From Myxococcota bacterium (GTDB lineage: Bacteria > Myxococcota_A > UBA9160 > UBA6930), in NCBI GenBank assembly GCA_028285625.1, contig JANQOX010000014.1, positions 186,001 through 250,000 on the forward strand: DNA of 64,000 nucleotides, in the 5' to 3' direction. Shown piece by piece: positions 17,708 through 26,178 of this stretch. The notes beneath the pieces are model-generated. The model saw nothing but the letters and a program-made list of their open reading frames with translations. It had not been told where the DNA came from and did not search any database. The first letter of the stretch is position 1; each line of letters begins with the position of its first letter. The translations under genes were made by a program, and so were the position numbers.

Positions 17708-18769
17708 GTGCGCGTGCTCGAGCTCGAGGGCTCGGAGTCCGAGATGGGCGAGGCGTTCGGCGCGTGCTGCCGGGCGGAAATCGCCGAGCTCTACCGCCGG
17801 CGAGTCGCCAACGCGCTGGCCGATGCGCGCGTCTACGGCGGGCGCGAGGCCCGCGAGAGCGACTTGCTCGCGCTGGCGCAGGCCAGCCTCGGCTGGTGGG
17901 AGGCGTACGACGAAGAAGCCGTGCGCGAACTCGAGGGGATCGCCCGTGGATCCGGGCTCGACGTGGTGCAGCTGGTGGCCCTGGGAGGGCTCACCGACCT
18001 GCGCGATGCACTGGCGTGGGGCGCGCCGGCGCCCAGCGACTGCACGGCGGCGCTCGTCCAGAGCGATGCGTCGGCTGACGGCCAGACCGGATTCGCACAG
18101 ACCTGGGATCTGGCCACCGACAACGCGCCCTTCGTGCTGGTCGTTCGCAGGCGGCCGCGCGAGGGGCCGGAGACGTGCTCGGTCACCACCGTGGGGTGCC
18201 TCTCGCTGATCGGCATGAACGAGCACGGCCTCACCGTCGGCACGACCAACCTGCGCACCCGGGACGCGCGGCCGGGGGTGCCGTACCTGGGCGTGATCCA
18301 CCGCGCGCTCCGCGCACGCGGCTTCGCGGAGGCGCTGGACGACGTGCGGCGAGCACGGCGGGCCGGTGCGCACAGCTTTCTGGTGCTGGACGGGCCCGGC
18401 CGAGCCGCCGCGGTCGAATGCAGCGCCACGCGCAGCGAGGCGATCCATCTCGAGGGTGGGATCCACGTGCAGACCAATCACTGCCTGCGGCCCGCTAACC
18501 GCGCGTGCGAGGCGGAGGTTCCGCGCCAGAGCTCCCACGCCCGGCGCGCGCGCATGCTCGCACTGCTGGCTGCGCGCCACGGCCAGCTGCGGGCCGAGGA
18601 CCTGATGGAGGCCCTCTGCGACACGAGCGGCGGCAAGCTTGCAATCTGCCGCGACGACCTCGAGGGCATCACCACCCACGCGGCGGTGGTGGCGTATCCC
18701 GCGATGCGCAGCTTTCACGTCTGTCTCGGACTGCCCGACCCGCAGGGGTTCGAACGCCTCGGCTGGTAA
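17708..18769 (+). CDS. C45-type Ntn hydrolase / acyltransferase-like protein
   Basis: About 353 residues, related to acyl-CoA:6-aminopenicillanate acyltransferases and other peptidase family C45 Ntn hydrolases, which self-cleave before a nucleophilic cysteine. The likely nucleophile is Cys112 in PSDCTAALV. Family features follow: FAQTWDL, CLSLIGMNEHGLTVGTTNL, and a C-terminal VQTNHCLRP and SFHVCLG. The amide or acyl substrate is unknown. GTG 17708 is chosen because the family domain begins at once (VRVLELEGSESEMGEAFG) and GGGGGA lies just upstream. An in-frame ORF extends back to 17519, but its extra residues are low in conserved features. It faces away from ccmE; about 260 bases between them should hold both promoters. 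Confidence 0.72.
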   Translation: MRVLELEGSESEMGEAFGACCRAEIAELYRRRVANALADARVYGGREARESDLLALAQASLGWWEAYDEEAVRELEGIARGSGLDVVQLVALGGLTDLRDALAWGAPAPSDCTAALVQSDASADGQTGFAQTWDLATDNAPFVLVVRRRPREGPETCSVTTVGCLSLIGMNEHGLTVGTTNLRTRDARPGVPYLGVIHRALRARGFAEALDDVRRARRAGAHSFLVLDGPGRAAAVECSATRSEAIHLEGGIHVQTNHCLRPANRACEAEVPRQSSHARRARMLALLAARHGQLRAEDLMEALCDTSGGKLAICRDDLEGITTHAAVVAYPAMRSFHVCLGLPDPQGFERLGW

Positions 18770-18781
18770 GCTCGCGGCCGG

Positions 18782-19369
18782 GTGAAGATCCTCGACGCCG
18801 ACATCGAAACCAGTGCAGCGGGGCGCGAGGGGTGGCCCGAAGCGGACCTGCCGGAGGTCGCGTTCCTGGGACGCTCCAACGTGGGCAAGTCGAGCCTGCT
18901 GAACGCCCTGGTCGGACGAAGAAAGCTCGCGCGCACCAGCAGCACCCCGGGCAAGACGCGCCTGCTGCACTTCTTCCGCGTGCGCCGCGAGCACGACACG
19001 CTGCGGCTGGTGGACCTGCCCGGCTACGGGTTCGCGCGGGTGGCCAAACGGGAGCAGGCGCGCTGGGGGCCGATGATCGAGGGCTACCTGGCCGACCGAG
19101 GCGTACTGCGCGCGGTCGTGTTGCTGCAGGATGCGCGCCGCGACCCGCGGGACGAGGACCTGGACCTGCTCGCTTGGCTCGCCGAGCACGAGATCCCCGC
19201 GATCGTGGCGCTCACCAAGGTGGACAAGCTCAAGGCCAGCGAGCGCACGCGCACCCTGCGCACGCTCAAAGAGGCGCTGCCGGTCCAGGCGGACTGGCTC
19301 GTTGCCACGTCTGCGCGTACGGGCGCGGGCATCGAAACCCTCTGGCAGCGGCTCGATACGCTGCTCTAG
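18782..19369 (+). CDS. engB: Ribosome biogenesis GTPase EngB/YsxC/YihA
   Basis: A 195-residue GTPase needed for large-subunit ribosome assembly. G motifs are complete: G1 GRSNVGKSS, a switch I STPGKTRLLHFF, G3 DLPGYGFARV, G4 ALTKVDK, G5 ATSARTG. The GTG start follows the upstream stop by 12 bases, so it may share a transcript with the C45 hydrolase. Family and length are unambiguous. Confidence 0.95.
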   Translation: MKILDADIETSAAGREGWPEADLPEVAFLGRSNVGKSSLLNALVGRRKLARTSSTPGKTRLLHFFRVRREHDTLRLVDLPGYGFARVAKREQARWGPMIEGYLADRGVLRAVVLLQDARRDPRDEDLDLLAWLAEHEIPAIVALTKVDKLKASERTRTLRTLKEALPVQADWLVATSARTGAGIETLWQRLDTLL

Positions 19370-19429
19370 GCGCGCCGTCGTTCGCGAGTGGGTCCATTTG
19401 GGCACTCAGGTGTTCCCCTCGGTCGGCCG

Positions 19430-20266
19430 ATGAAACCACGGGCCACCACCGGAGGTCGCTTGACGGACCCTGCGCACAAGCGGGCCCGGGCTGCTCGCCC
19501 GGATCCGACGAACACGTCCTTTCGCGAGGCCAGCGCACCGGACCCCCGACCGGACGCCGGTGAGACGCGGTCGGGCGTGCACCCGCCGCCCGCGCCGGGC
19601 GGTGCCGGTTCGCCCTTCGAGCCGCCGCTGTGGGTGCGGGTCGCCAAGGTCGATGCGTCGGGCACATCGCGCTCGCTGGGCGTCGGCAGTCTGCTCGACC
19701 ACCTGGTCGTCGGGGAACCCTTTCGCGTGAGCACGCGCGGGGGCTACGCGCTGGTCACCACGCCGGTGGCCGCGCTGCGCGTTCACGGCGAAGACCTGGT
19801 CCAGGCGCGCACCGCCCACGCCACCTACGAACTGCACCGGGTCGACGCCCCGCCGGACGATGCCCATGCGCCTTCGGACGTCGACTCGGACTTCGTCACG
19901 GACGTGCGTCCCGCGATGCGCAGCGACGATCACGTCGAAGCCACCGGCACCGTGGCCCTGGCCTCGGCGCCCACGCCCGGTGCCGGACCGTTCTGCGCAG
20001 GCGCGCTGGTCCAGGCGATCCGACTCGGGGACCGGGGGGATGCCGACGAGTACCGGAGTCTCGGGACGGGCCACCTGCTCGATCCCGTGGAGGTCGGGGG
20101 GGCGCTGCGCTTCGCCCTGGTCGACGGGGCGAGCATGGTGACCAGCCCCGTGCGCACCCTGGAACGCGTGGCCCCGGGCATCCTGCGCGTGAGCACCGCC
20201 AATACGGTCTACCAGCTCGAGCTGGCGACCGAACTCGCGAGCAAGCCCGAGGGCGAGTCGGACTAG
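19430..20266 (+). CDS. Hypothetical protein with two internal beta-rich repeats
   Basis: A 278-residue protein I cannot assign. A Pro/Arg-rich, likely disordered N-terminus of about 65 residues precedes two related segments: about 68-140 (WVRVAKVDASGTSRSLGVGS then LLDHLVVGEPFRVSTRGGYA) and about 193-268 (LVQAIRLGDRGDADEYRSLG then TGHLLDPVEVGGALRFALVD). Both share the pattern LG-x-G-x-LLD followed by an F-R/A-V strand, a V/M-T-T/S-P-V core and a final T-x-Y-x-L strand. This looks like a duplicated small beta domain. No signal peptide, no cysteine pairs. ATG 19430 is preferred; an upstream ATG at 19388 overlaps the engB tail region. Confidence 0.6.
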   Translation: MKPRATTGGRLTDPAHKRARAARPDPTNTSFREASAPDPRPDAGETRSGVHPPPAPGGAGSPFEPPLWVRVAKVDASGTSRSLGVGSLLDHLVVGEPFRVSTRGGYALVTTPVAALRVHGEDLVQARTAHATYELHRVDAPPDDAHAPSDVDSDFVTDVRPAMRSDDHVEATGTVALASAPTPGAGPFCAGALVQAIRLGDRGDADEYRSLGTGHLLDPVEVGGALRFALVDGASMVTSPVRTLERVAPGILRVSTANTVYQLELATELASKPEGESD

Positions 20267-20337
20267 GCGCCAGGATCACGCCTGTCAGAGACCGTCGCGG
20301 TCCACAGGGCCCTTCTCCACGGGAACGGGTCGTCGGG

Positions 20338-20387
20338 ATCGGAAGAGGTCGCCCTCGGGATTTATCGGAAGAGGTCGCCCTCGGGAT
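20338..20387. repeat. 26-bp tandem duplication at the end of cofE
   Basis: The 24-mer ATCGGAAGAGGTCGCCCTCG-GGAT occurs at 20338-20361 and again, without mismatch, at 20364-20387, giving a tandem repeat of period 26. Because 26 is not a multiple of three, it shifts the cofE reading frame: the protein now stops at a TAA in the join (20362-20364). Removing one copy restores an open frame of 17 further codons (SRRPVPVEKGPVDRDGL) ending at a TGA at 20285-20287. Confidence 0.85.
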
Positions 20388-21108
20388 CGCGCAGCATCGC
20401 GCGCACCGATCCGTCGCCGACCACGTCGACGCCCGTCGCAAGCACCGCGGGCACGCCCGCGTCCTTGCGCATCAGCAGCCCGGCTGCGGCCGCCAGGGAA
20501 TCGACCGTCGCCTGGGTCGTGACGGCGAGCTCGCGCCCGCGCAGGTCGGCCTGGCCGCGGAGGTCGTCGATGGGTGCGATGCCGGCGCAGCCGATCGCCT
20601 GGTCCACCAGTCCCTCGCGCCAGGGCCGGCCGAAGGTGTCGGTGACCACGACGGCGAGGGGCCCGGCGGCCCGCGGCCGTAGCCCGGCGAGGAGCCTGCG
20701 GGCCGAGTCGTCGGGGTCGACCGGAAGCAGCACCGCCACGTCGTCCTCCGGCGCGTTCGACAGATCGACGCCGCTGTTCGCGCACACGAAGCCGTGATGC
20801 GTCTCGGTGATCAGCACGCCGTGGCCCTGGCGCACCACGCGCCGGCTCTCCTGCAGCACGACCTCGATCTGGCGCGGGTCCTTGCCGGCCGGTTCGGCGA
20901 GCCGCCGGGCCTGCTCCGAGGGCGTGACGTCGGCCAGGCGCACCAGGCGCCCTTCCTGCTTCGAGACGACCTTCTGGCACACCAGCAGCACCCCGGCGAG
21001 CGGAAGGCCCGCGGTCTCGGCGGCTTCGGCGATGAGCGCAGTCAGGTCGTCGCCCGGCGCCACCAGCGGAATGCCGGGCAGGGCCGCGAAGCCGAGGGAC
21101 CCGCTCAT
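20362..21108 (-). CDS. cofE: F420-0:gamma-glutamyl ligase
   Basis: A 248-residue ligase that adds glutamate to F420-0 in the last steps of coenzyme F420 synthesis. Family blocks are VCQKVVSKQEGRLV, the ETHHGFVCANSGVDLSNAP metal/GTP region, VVVTDTFGRPWREGLVDQAI and a C-terminal DAGVPAVLATGVDVVG. It is the stand-alone form with no FbiB nitroreductase-like domain. The ATG overlaps the cofC stop (ATGA). The last residues (DPEGDLFR, stop) come from the duplicated segment described at 20338-20387; the ancestral protein was probably 17 residues longer. The catalytic region is untouched, so activity is likely. Confidence 0.9.
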   Translation of the reverse strand: MSGSLGFAALPGIPLVAPGDDLTALIAEAAETAGLPLAGVLLVCQKVVSKQEGRLVRLADVTPSEQARRLAEPAGKDPRQIEVVLQESRRVVRQGHGVLITETHHGFVCANSGVDLSNAPEDDVAVLLPVDPDDSARRLLAGLRPRAAGPLAVVVTDTFGRPWREGLVDQAIGCAGIAPIDDLRGQADLRGRELAVTTQATVDSLAAAAGLLMRKDAGVPAVLATGVDVVGDGSVRAMLRDPEGDLFR

Positions 21109-21791
21109 GCGGGCGGGTCGTTTGCGTGGGCGCGCCGGTCGCCGGCGCGCAGCCGGGCCAGCAGGCGGCGGGTGCGGTGGCCGCCCACGGCCGCGTCCGA
21201 ACCCTGGTCGGCGAGATCGCGAAGGTCGGCCGGGACGTCGAGGTCGATCGCGAGCGACGGCAGGGCGAGTTCGGCGAAGGCCACGCCCGCGCGCTCGGCC
21301 GCTTCGCGGTGCGCCTTGGCACTGTCGGGGCCGAAGCAGTTGGCGACGGCATCGGGAGGCGTGCGCAGCAGCGCCGCGGTGCCGCCGTCGCGGGCGGGGG
21401 CCAGCAGCGCACCGGGTACCGGCAGCTGCGCCGCGCGGGCGAACAGCTTCGACAGGTCGGCCGGCGTAGCGCCCGCGACGTCGCCCAGAACGACCAGCAG
21501 CCGATCGGCTCCGGCCGCCGACGACTGCACCACGGCCGCGTCGAGCGCGGGATTGAGTCCGCTCGGAACGTCGGTCAGGGAGCGCGCCCCTTCGGCCTCC
21601 GCGGCCGCCGCGACGGCGCGGTCGCGCGTCACCACCACGGTCTCGTCGACCTCCGGCGTGTCGCCGAGGGCTTCGAGCAGATCCCCGAGCATCGCGAGGG
21701 TGAGCGCCTCGATCGCGCCACGGTCGAGCGCGTCGGCGAGCCGCGACTTGCCGGCGCCGAGCCCCTTCACCGGGACCACCGCCTGGTTCAT
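21105..21791 (-). CDS. cofC: Phospholactate / 3-phosphoglycerate guanylyltransferase (CofC/FbiD)
   Basis: A 228-residue nucleotidyltransferase that makes the GDP-activated C3 acid (2-phospholactate or a close analogue) used by CofD. Signatures are the N-terminal VPVKGLGAGKSRLADAL, the GLNPALDAAV segment and the LLVVLGDVAG metal-binding strand, then an APARDGGTAALL loop. Start ATG 21791 overlaps the cofD stop by four bases. Which C3 acid this branch uses cannot be told from the sequence by eye. Confidence 0.88.
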   Translation of the reverse strand: MNQAVVPVKGLGAGKSRLADALDRGAIEALTLAMLGDLLEALGDTPEVDETVVVTRDRAVAAAAEAEGARSLTDVPSGLNPALDAAVVQSSAAGADRLLVVLGDVAGATPADLSKLFARAAQLPVPGALLAPARDGGTAALLRTPPDAVANCFGPDSAKAHREAAERAGVAFAELALPSLAIDLDVPADLRDLADQGSDAAVGGHRTRRLLARLRAGDRRAHANDPPA

Positions 21792-22780
21792 CGGCGGGCC
21801 CCGGCCCGAAGCTCGTCTGCGATTTCGATTGCACTTCTGGCTACTTGGGCGGAGATGCTCGCGTCGCGCATGAGTGTCTCTTCGACGCGCACCCGAAGCC
21901 CGAGCGCTTCGATCGCTGGCGCGAGGTCGGCGTCGGCATGGTCGATGACGAAGCCATCGAGCAGGTCGCCATAGCGCTGCGCGACCCCGAGCGCGGAGAC
22001 CTCGGTGCCGGTCCCTCGCAGCAGCCGATCGGCCGGCCCCTTGACCGGGGCGCCCCCGATGATCGGGGAGACGCCCACCACCGGAGCGGAGCTCGCGCGC
22101 AGCGCGCCGCGCACGCCCGGTACCTGGAGGATCGGCTCGATCGAAACCACCGGGTTGCTCGGACAGACGAGCACCGTCCGTGCGGCGGCGATCGCATCGA
22201 GTACGCCCGGTCCGGGCGTGGCTGCCGCGGCCGCCTCGAGGTCGACCCGGGTGACGTCGTCGGGGGCCCCATCGCGCGCGAGGTACTCCTCGAAGTGCAC
22301 CCGGCGGCCGCCCGAGAGCTCGACGAAGGTCGGGCACGGGTCTTCCGACATCGGCAGGATCCGGCAGCCGACGCCGAAAGCGCGTCGAACCTCGTCGGCG
22401 ATGGCGGCGAGCCCGGCGCCTTCGGACAGGCGCACCGTGCGATGCAGGGAGGTGGCGAGGTCGCGGTCGCCCAGGCGGAACCAGGTCTCGTGGCCCAGCT
22501 TGGCCAGGCCGTCGACCACGCGCGTGCCGTCGCCCGCCAATCCGTAGCCGCGCTCGGTGTCGATCTCGCCCGCGAGCGTGTAGGTCACGATGTCGAGATC
22601 GGGGGAGACGTGCACGCCGTAGAACAGCCGGTCGTCCCCGGTGTTGACGATCGCGGCCACCGAGTCGGGCGGCACGACCTGCACCACGCCACGCAGGAAG
22701 CGCGCCGCGCCCACGCCACCGGCGAGCGCCACCAGCGCGGGGCGGCCGGGTGCGTTCGACGGGCCGTGCTGGGACGCCAC
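21788..22780 (-). CDS. cofD: 2-phospho-L-lactate transferase (F420 biosynthesis)
   Basis: A 330-residue transferase that couples the GDP-activated acid to Fo to give (dehydro)F420-0. It has the Rossmann-like opening ALAGGVGAARFLRGV, the VNTGDDRLFYGVHVSPDLDI block, LCPSNPVVSI-type VCPSNPVVSIEPILQVPG, and SPIIGGAPVKGPADRLL. Start is GTG 22780, 12 bases past the upstream gene. cofD-cofC-cofE form a tight coupled unit. Fo synthase genes (cofG/cofH) are not in the window. Confidence 0.93.
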   Translation of the reverse strand: MASQHGPSNAPGRPALVALAGGVGAARFLRGVVQVVPPDSVAAIVNTGDDRLFYGVHVSPDLDIVTYTLAGEIDTERGYGLAGDGTRVVDGLAKLGHETWFRLGDRDLATSLHRTVRLSEGAGLAAIADEVRRAFGVGCRILPMSEDPCPTFVELSGGRRVHFEEYLARDGAPDDVTRVDLEAAAAATPGPGVLDAIAAARTVLVCPSNPVVSIEPILQVPGVRGALRASSAPVVGVSPIIGGAPVKGPADRLLRGTGTEVSALGVAQRYGDLLDGFVIDHADADLAPAIEALGLRVRVEETLMRDASISAQVARSAIEIADELRAGARR

Positions 22781-22792
22781 GCCGCTTCGCGA

Positions 22793-23464
22793 TCAGGGCG
22801 TCTCGAGCTCCTCGCGCCGCTCCTGGAGCGCGCGAAGCTCGGTGAGCCGCTGCGGTAGCTGCTTGGCGACGGCGCGAAAGTCGGGGCTCTCGTCGCGATC
22901 GAGCGGCTCGATACCGGGGTCGGAGATCAGGAGCTTCATCAACTCCTCGTAGGCCGCGACCTCGGCTTCGATCTCGGCGATGCGCTGGTCCACGTCGTCG
23001 CGCTCCTGATCGAGCTGGGCGAGCTCGGCTTCGGTGGGCGGTGCAGCGCGCGGGGCCGGCGCGCCGGTACCCGCGTCGAAGCCCGGGTCGGTCGCGGCGA
23101 CCGCGCCGGTCGCGAGGCCGGTGCCGTCGCCTTCGTCCCAGACGTCGCGCACGGCTTCGCTGCGGTTGCGCGTGACCCACGCGTCGAAGCTGTCGGTGGG
23201 GGCGCGCGCCGCGACGGAGTCGGTTTCGAGGGCCGGCGCGGGCTGGCCCAGGCGTCGGGCCTTGCGGCGCAGGCTCGCGGGAATGCGATCGCGATCGGTC
23301 GTGTAGTGCGCGATGCCGTTCTCGTCGATCCACTTGAAGATCTGCGGGCGCGCCTCGGCCGAGGGCTCTGCGGGTTCGTCCTCGGCACCCGCACGCGGGG
23401 CCGCTGCAAGAAAGGCAACGACGACGGCGGCGGTCGACGCCAGGAGGGCCACGCGCATGCGCAT
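22793..23464 (-). CDS. Exported DUF4124-domain protein with C-terminal coiled coil
   Basis: A 223-residue protein with a signal peptide (LAAAPRAGA, then acidic mature start). A DUF4124 domain follows at about residues 42-70 (FKWIDENGIAHYTTDRDRIP), the pattern W-x-D-E-x-G-x-x-H-Y. The middle is low complexity and Ala/Gly/Pro-rich. Residues from about 140 to the end form a charged helix likely to be a coiled coil (LDQERDDVDQRIAEIEAEVA). DUF4124 occurs at the N-terminus of many secreted proteobacterial proteins, function unknown. It is upstream of, and close to, the F420 genes, but no functional link is evident. Confidence 0.75.
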   Translation of the reverse strand: MRMRVALLASTAAVVVAFLAAAPRAGAEDEPAEPSAEARPQIFKWIDENGIAHYTTDRDRIPASLRRKARRLGQPAPALETDSVAARAPTDSFDAWVTRNRSEAVRDVWDEGDGTGLATGAVAATDPGFDAGTGAPAPRAAPPTEAELAQLDQERDDVDQRIAEIEAEVAAYEELMKLLISDPGIEPLDRDESPDFRAVAKQLPQRLTELRALQERREELETP

Positions 23465-23688
23465 GACCGCGGATGATTGGCGAGCACTCCCGGGGCGTCA
23501 AGGATCGAGCCGACGGAGCGCTCTACGCGCGGTCGGGAACGGGCCTTCACGCGTCGTGGCCGCCGGTCGTTCACGTCCGGTCGCCCTGCCTGGGGGCCGG
23601 ATGCGCGGAGGAGGGCGGAATCGTTCGGGTTCGCCGGGTGGCAGCGCCACGCCGAAGGTCGGCATGGGCCTTGCTCTTTCCGGCCCCC

Positions 23689-25350
23689 ATGCCCGCGAGT
23701 GCGCAAAGCGTCGTCTCACGCTGCCTCGGAGTACTGGCGTTGCTCGGCGCCGTTGCGCTGCTTCCCTCGGTGGCCGAGGCGGCCGAGGTCGGCGCTCGGA
23801 GTTGGCGCCGGGTGGCCGTCCCCGGGGCCAGCGGCGCCTTGCTGGCGTTGGCCCTGGCCGAAACACCCAGCCGCCCTCCCGCCACCCGGCCCGAAGCGGC
23901 GGCCGCCTCGCCGGCTCGTGGCGGGCTCGCCCTGGGCGATGAGCAGGGCGTGCTACTGCGCGAAGCCCCGGAGGGAGGGATCTGGCGCCGGGTACTGCGC
24001 CGAGGGCCCGTCCACGATCTGACGTTCGACGAGGGCGGGTCGCTCTGGGCCGCCACCGGGCGCGGACTCTTCGAGATCGACCCGCAAGGCCGGGCGACCG
24101 ATCGATCCCCGGCACCGGGCGAGCCCGCGCGCCGGGTGCTGCGGCACCACCGTGCCTTCGGGTGGCATGCGCTCGCCACCGGGGCCGGCGTGTTCGTCGC
24201 CGCCGAGGCCGCCGAGCCGCGATGGCTGCGCGTGGAAGGCGCGGGGCGCCAGGAGTCTCGCGCCGTGGTGGTCGCGCGCGGCGCGCGCGGGCCCGAGGTC
24301 TGGTTCGTCTCGGCCGGGCGCCTATGGCGCGCGGCGCCCGGTGCGGCTGCGCGCAGGGTGACGCTCCCCGACGCGGCGGGGCCCCCGGTGGACGTGGCCT
24401 CCGACGATGCCGGAGGGCCCCTCGTCCTGACCGGCCGCGGCATCGCGACGCCCGAGGGTCCGGGTTGGCGCATCGCGCGGCCCGCGGTGCCGCCCGGTGT
24501 GGTCCTGGATCGCCTCTACCGCAGGGCCGGCGCGTCGTTCGTGGGGACCCCGCGCGGCCTGCTGCGCGCGGTCGGCGATCGGCTGGTGCGCGCGGCCGAA
24601 CCCGCTGGCACGGCACCCGTCGCCGATCTCGCGGCGGCCGGCGGCGTGCTCTGGGCGGTCGGGGCACGCGGCCTGATGCGCGGTGCACCCCCCGTGACTC
24701 CGCTGCCCGAGCCGGGCGCGCAGGCGGCCGCCCCGGCCATACTGCCCACGCCGCCCGTGGGCGACTTGCCCGTGCCGCCCGTGGGTGGCCTGCCCGTGCC
24801 GCTCTCGGGAGATCCGCCGGTCGAGGACGTGCACGCGGCCGCGCTGCGATACCTCGACCTCGGCCCGGCGCGAATGCGCAAACTCTGGGAGGGGTCTCGC
24901 AGAAGGGGCTGGCTTCCCGAGTTCGAGCTCCGCGGTGGCTACGGAGGAGACCGCCAGCGCGGAGGCGACTGGGACGACGCGTTCCTCTCCGGCGAGCGGC
25001 GCCGCTTCCTCGACACCGACTGGGGGCATCGGCGCGACTTCGCGGTGAGTGCGCTGCTGCGCTGGGACCTGGGGGACGTGGCCCTCCATCCCGAGTCGGT
25101 CGACGTCTCGCGCGAAGCCCGATCGGTGCTGGAGCTGCGCGACGACGTGCTCGACGAGGTGACGCAGCTCTACTTCGACCGGCGCCGGGTGGTGCTCGAG
25201 CTCGCGAGCGACGCGCCGCCGGCCGAACTCGCGCGGCTCAGGCTGCGCGCCGACGAACTCGCCGCCGGCCTCGATGCCTGGACCGGTGGCTGGTGGAGCC
25301 GCCGCATGCAGACCGACTCGCCCCTCCGTCCCGCGGAAACCCGACCATGA
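23689..25350 (+). CDS. Exported protein with propeller-like repeats and a conserved C-terminal domain
   Basis: A 553-residue secreted protein. ATG 23689 is chosen because it opens directly on a signal peptide (CLGVLALLGAVALLPSVAEA); the frame itself is open from 23473. Residues about 40-360 contain repeated short beta motifs of the type W-x-A-T-x-R-G-L-F-E and W-F-V-S-A-G-R-L-W, reminiscent of two-component-regulator propeller blades. A Pro/Val-rich hinge (PPVGDLPVPPVGGLPVPLSG) leads to a C-terminal domain (DVHAAALRYLDLGPARMRKL, then FELRGGYGG, DLGDVALHPESVDVSREARS) with a long helix. The C-terminal part looks conserved but I do not know a function. The stop overlaps the next start as ATGA. 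Confidence 0.6.
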   Translation: MPASAQSVVSRCLGVLALLGAVALLPSVAEAAEVGARSWRRVAVPGASGALLALALAETPSRPPATRPEAAAASPARGGLALGDEQGVLLREAPEGGIWRRVLRRGPVHDLTFDEGGSLWAATGRGLFEIDPQGRATDRSPAPGEPARRVLRHHRAFGWHALATGAGVFVAAEAAEPRWLRVEGAGRQESRAVVVARGARGPEVWFVSAGRLWRAAPGAAARRVTLPDAAGPPVDVASDDAGGPLVLTGRGIATPEGPGWRIARPAVPPGVVLDRLYRRAGASFVGTPRGLLRAVGDRLVRAAEPAGTAPVADLAAAGGVLWAVGARGLMRGAPPVTPLPEPGAQAAAPAILPTPPVGDLPVPPVGGLPVPLSGDPPVEDVHAAALRYLDLGPARMRKLWEGSRRRGWLPEFELRGGYGGDRQRGGDWDDAFLSGERRRFLDTDWGHRRDFAVSALLRWDLGDVALHPESVDVSREARSVLELRDDVLDEVTQLYFDRRRVVLELASDAPPAELARLRLRADELAAGLDAWTGGWWSRRMQTDSPLRPAETRP

Positions 25351-26012
25351 TCCGAAGCCTGCTCGTCCTCTTCGCCGCGATCGCTCCGGTGTCGTTCTCG
25401 AACGCGCCGGCCACGGCACTCCCCCTGATCTCCGAGGTGTTCTACGACGCCACCGGCAGCGACGACGGTCAGGGGTTCATCGAACTCGTGGGAGCGCCCG
25501 GTTCTTCGCTCGACGGGCTCGTCCTCGAGGCCGTCAACGGAACCGGGGGCGCGGTGTACGCGAGCCTCGACCTGACCGGCACGGTCGCCGCCGACGGCGT
25601 CTTCGTGGTGGCCGACCGCGACGGCAGCGGCACCACCGCGGTGGCGGGCGCCGACCTGCTGCGCGACTTCGACCTGCAGAACGGTCCCGACTCGCTGGTG
25701 CTTCGCGGGCCCGCCGGTGTGCTGGACGCGCTCGCCTACGGCGCGTTCGGCGCAGGTCAGGTGGCGGTGGGGGAGGGCGCCCCCGCCCCGGACGCGCCGG
25801 CAGGCCAGAGCCTGGCGCGGCCCTTCGCCGACCTCGATACCGACGACAACGCCCGGGACTTTGCGGTGGGCGCGCCGACGCCGGGCGTGGCGGTCCGGCA
25901 GGTGGCCGTGGTGGAGCCCGTAGGAGGCGTTCTCGCGGCCGCAGGGGTCGCTCTGGGCGCGGCGCTGCGGGCGTCGCGGCGTGCTACAGCCAGGGTGTGG
26001 CCTCGCCGATAA
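25347..26012 (+). CDS. Secreted lamin-tail-domain protein with PEP-CTERM-like tail
   Basis: A 221-residue exported protein. A signal peptide is followed by a lamin tail domain: LPLISEVFYDATGSDDGQGF then IELVG, GLVLEAVNG, DGVFVVADRDGSG, and QNGPDSLVLRGPAGVLDALA, the N-D-S-L-x-L-x-x-x-x-G-x-x-x-D-x-L-x-Y strand typical of LTDs. The C-terminus VVEPVGGVLAAAGVALGAAL then RASRR resembles a degenerate PEP-CTERM sorting signal (VEP motif, membrane helix, basic cluster). That suggests EpsH/exosortase-dependent processing, but no exosortase is in the window. Translationally coupled to the upstream exported protein, so the two may act together outside the cell. Confidence 0.72.
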   Translation: MIRSLLVLFAAIAPVSFSNAPATALPLISEVFYDATGSDDGQGFIELVGAPGSSLDGLVLEAVNGTGGAVYASLDLTGTVAADGVFVVADRDGSGTTAVAGADLLRDFDLQNGPDSLVLRGPAGVLDALAYGAFGAGQVAVGEGAPAPDAPAGQSLARPFADLDTDDNARDFAVGAPTPGVAVRQVAVVEPVGGVLAAAGVALGAALRASRRATARVWPRR

Positions 26013-26178
26013 GCGCGGGGCGTCCGCACGCCGCGAAATCGTAGGCGGGTCGGCGCGTTCGGCGTGTCGCCTGCCCACGGGCGCCGCGTCGTGCGAATCC
26101 CTTCGTCTGCTTGAAAGCGGAGCGGCGGTCGCGCAAACTGCGGCCGCCCTCCGACGGTGCCGAGGCCGAACGCCCCAG

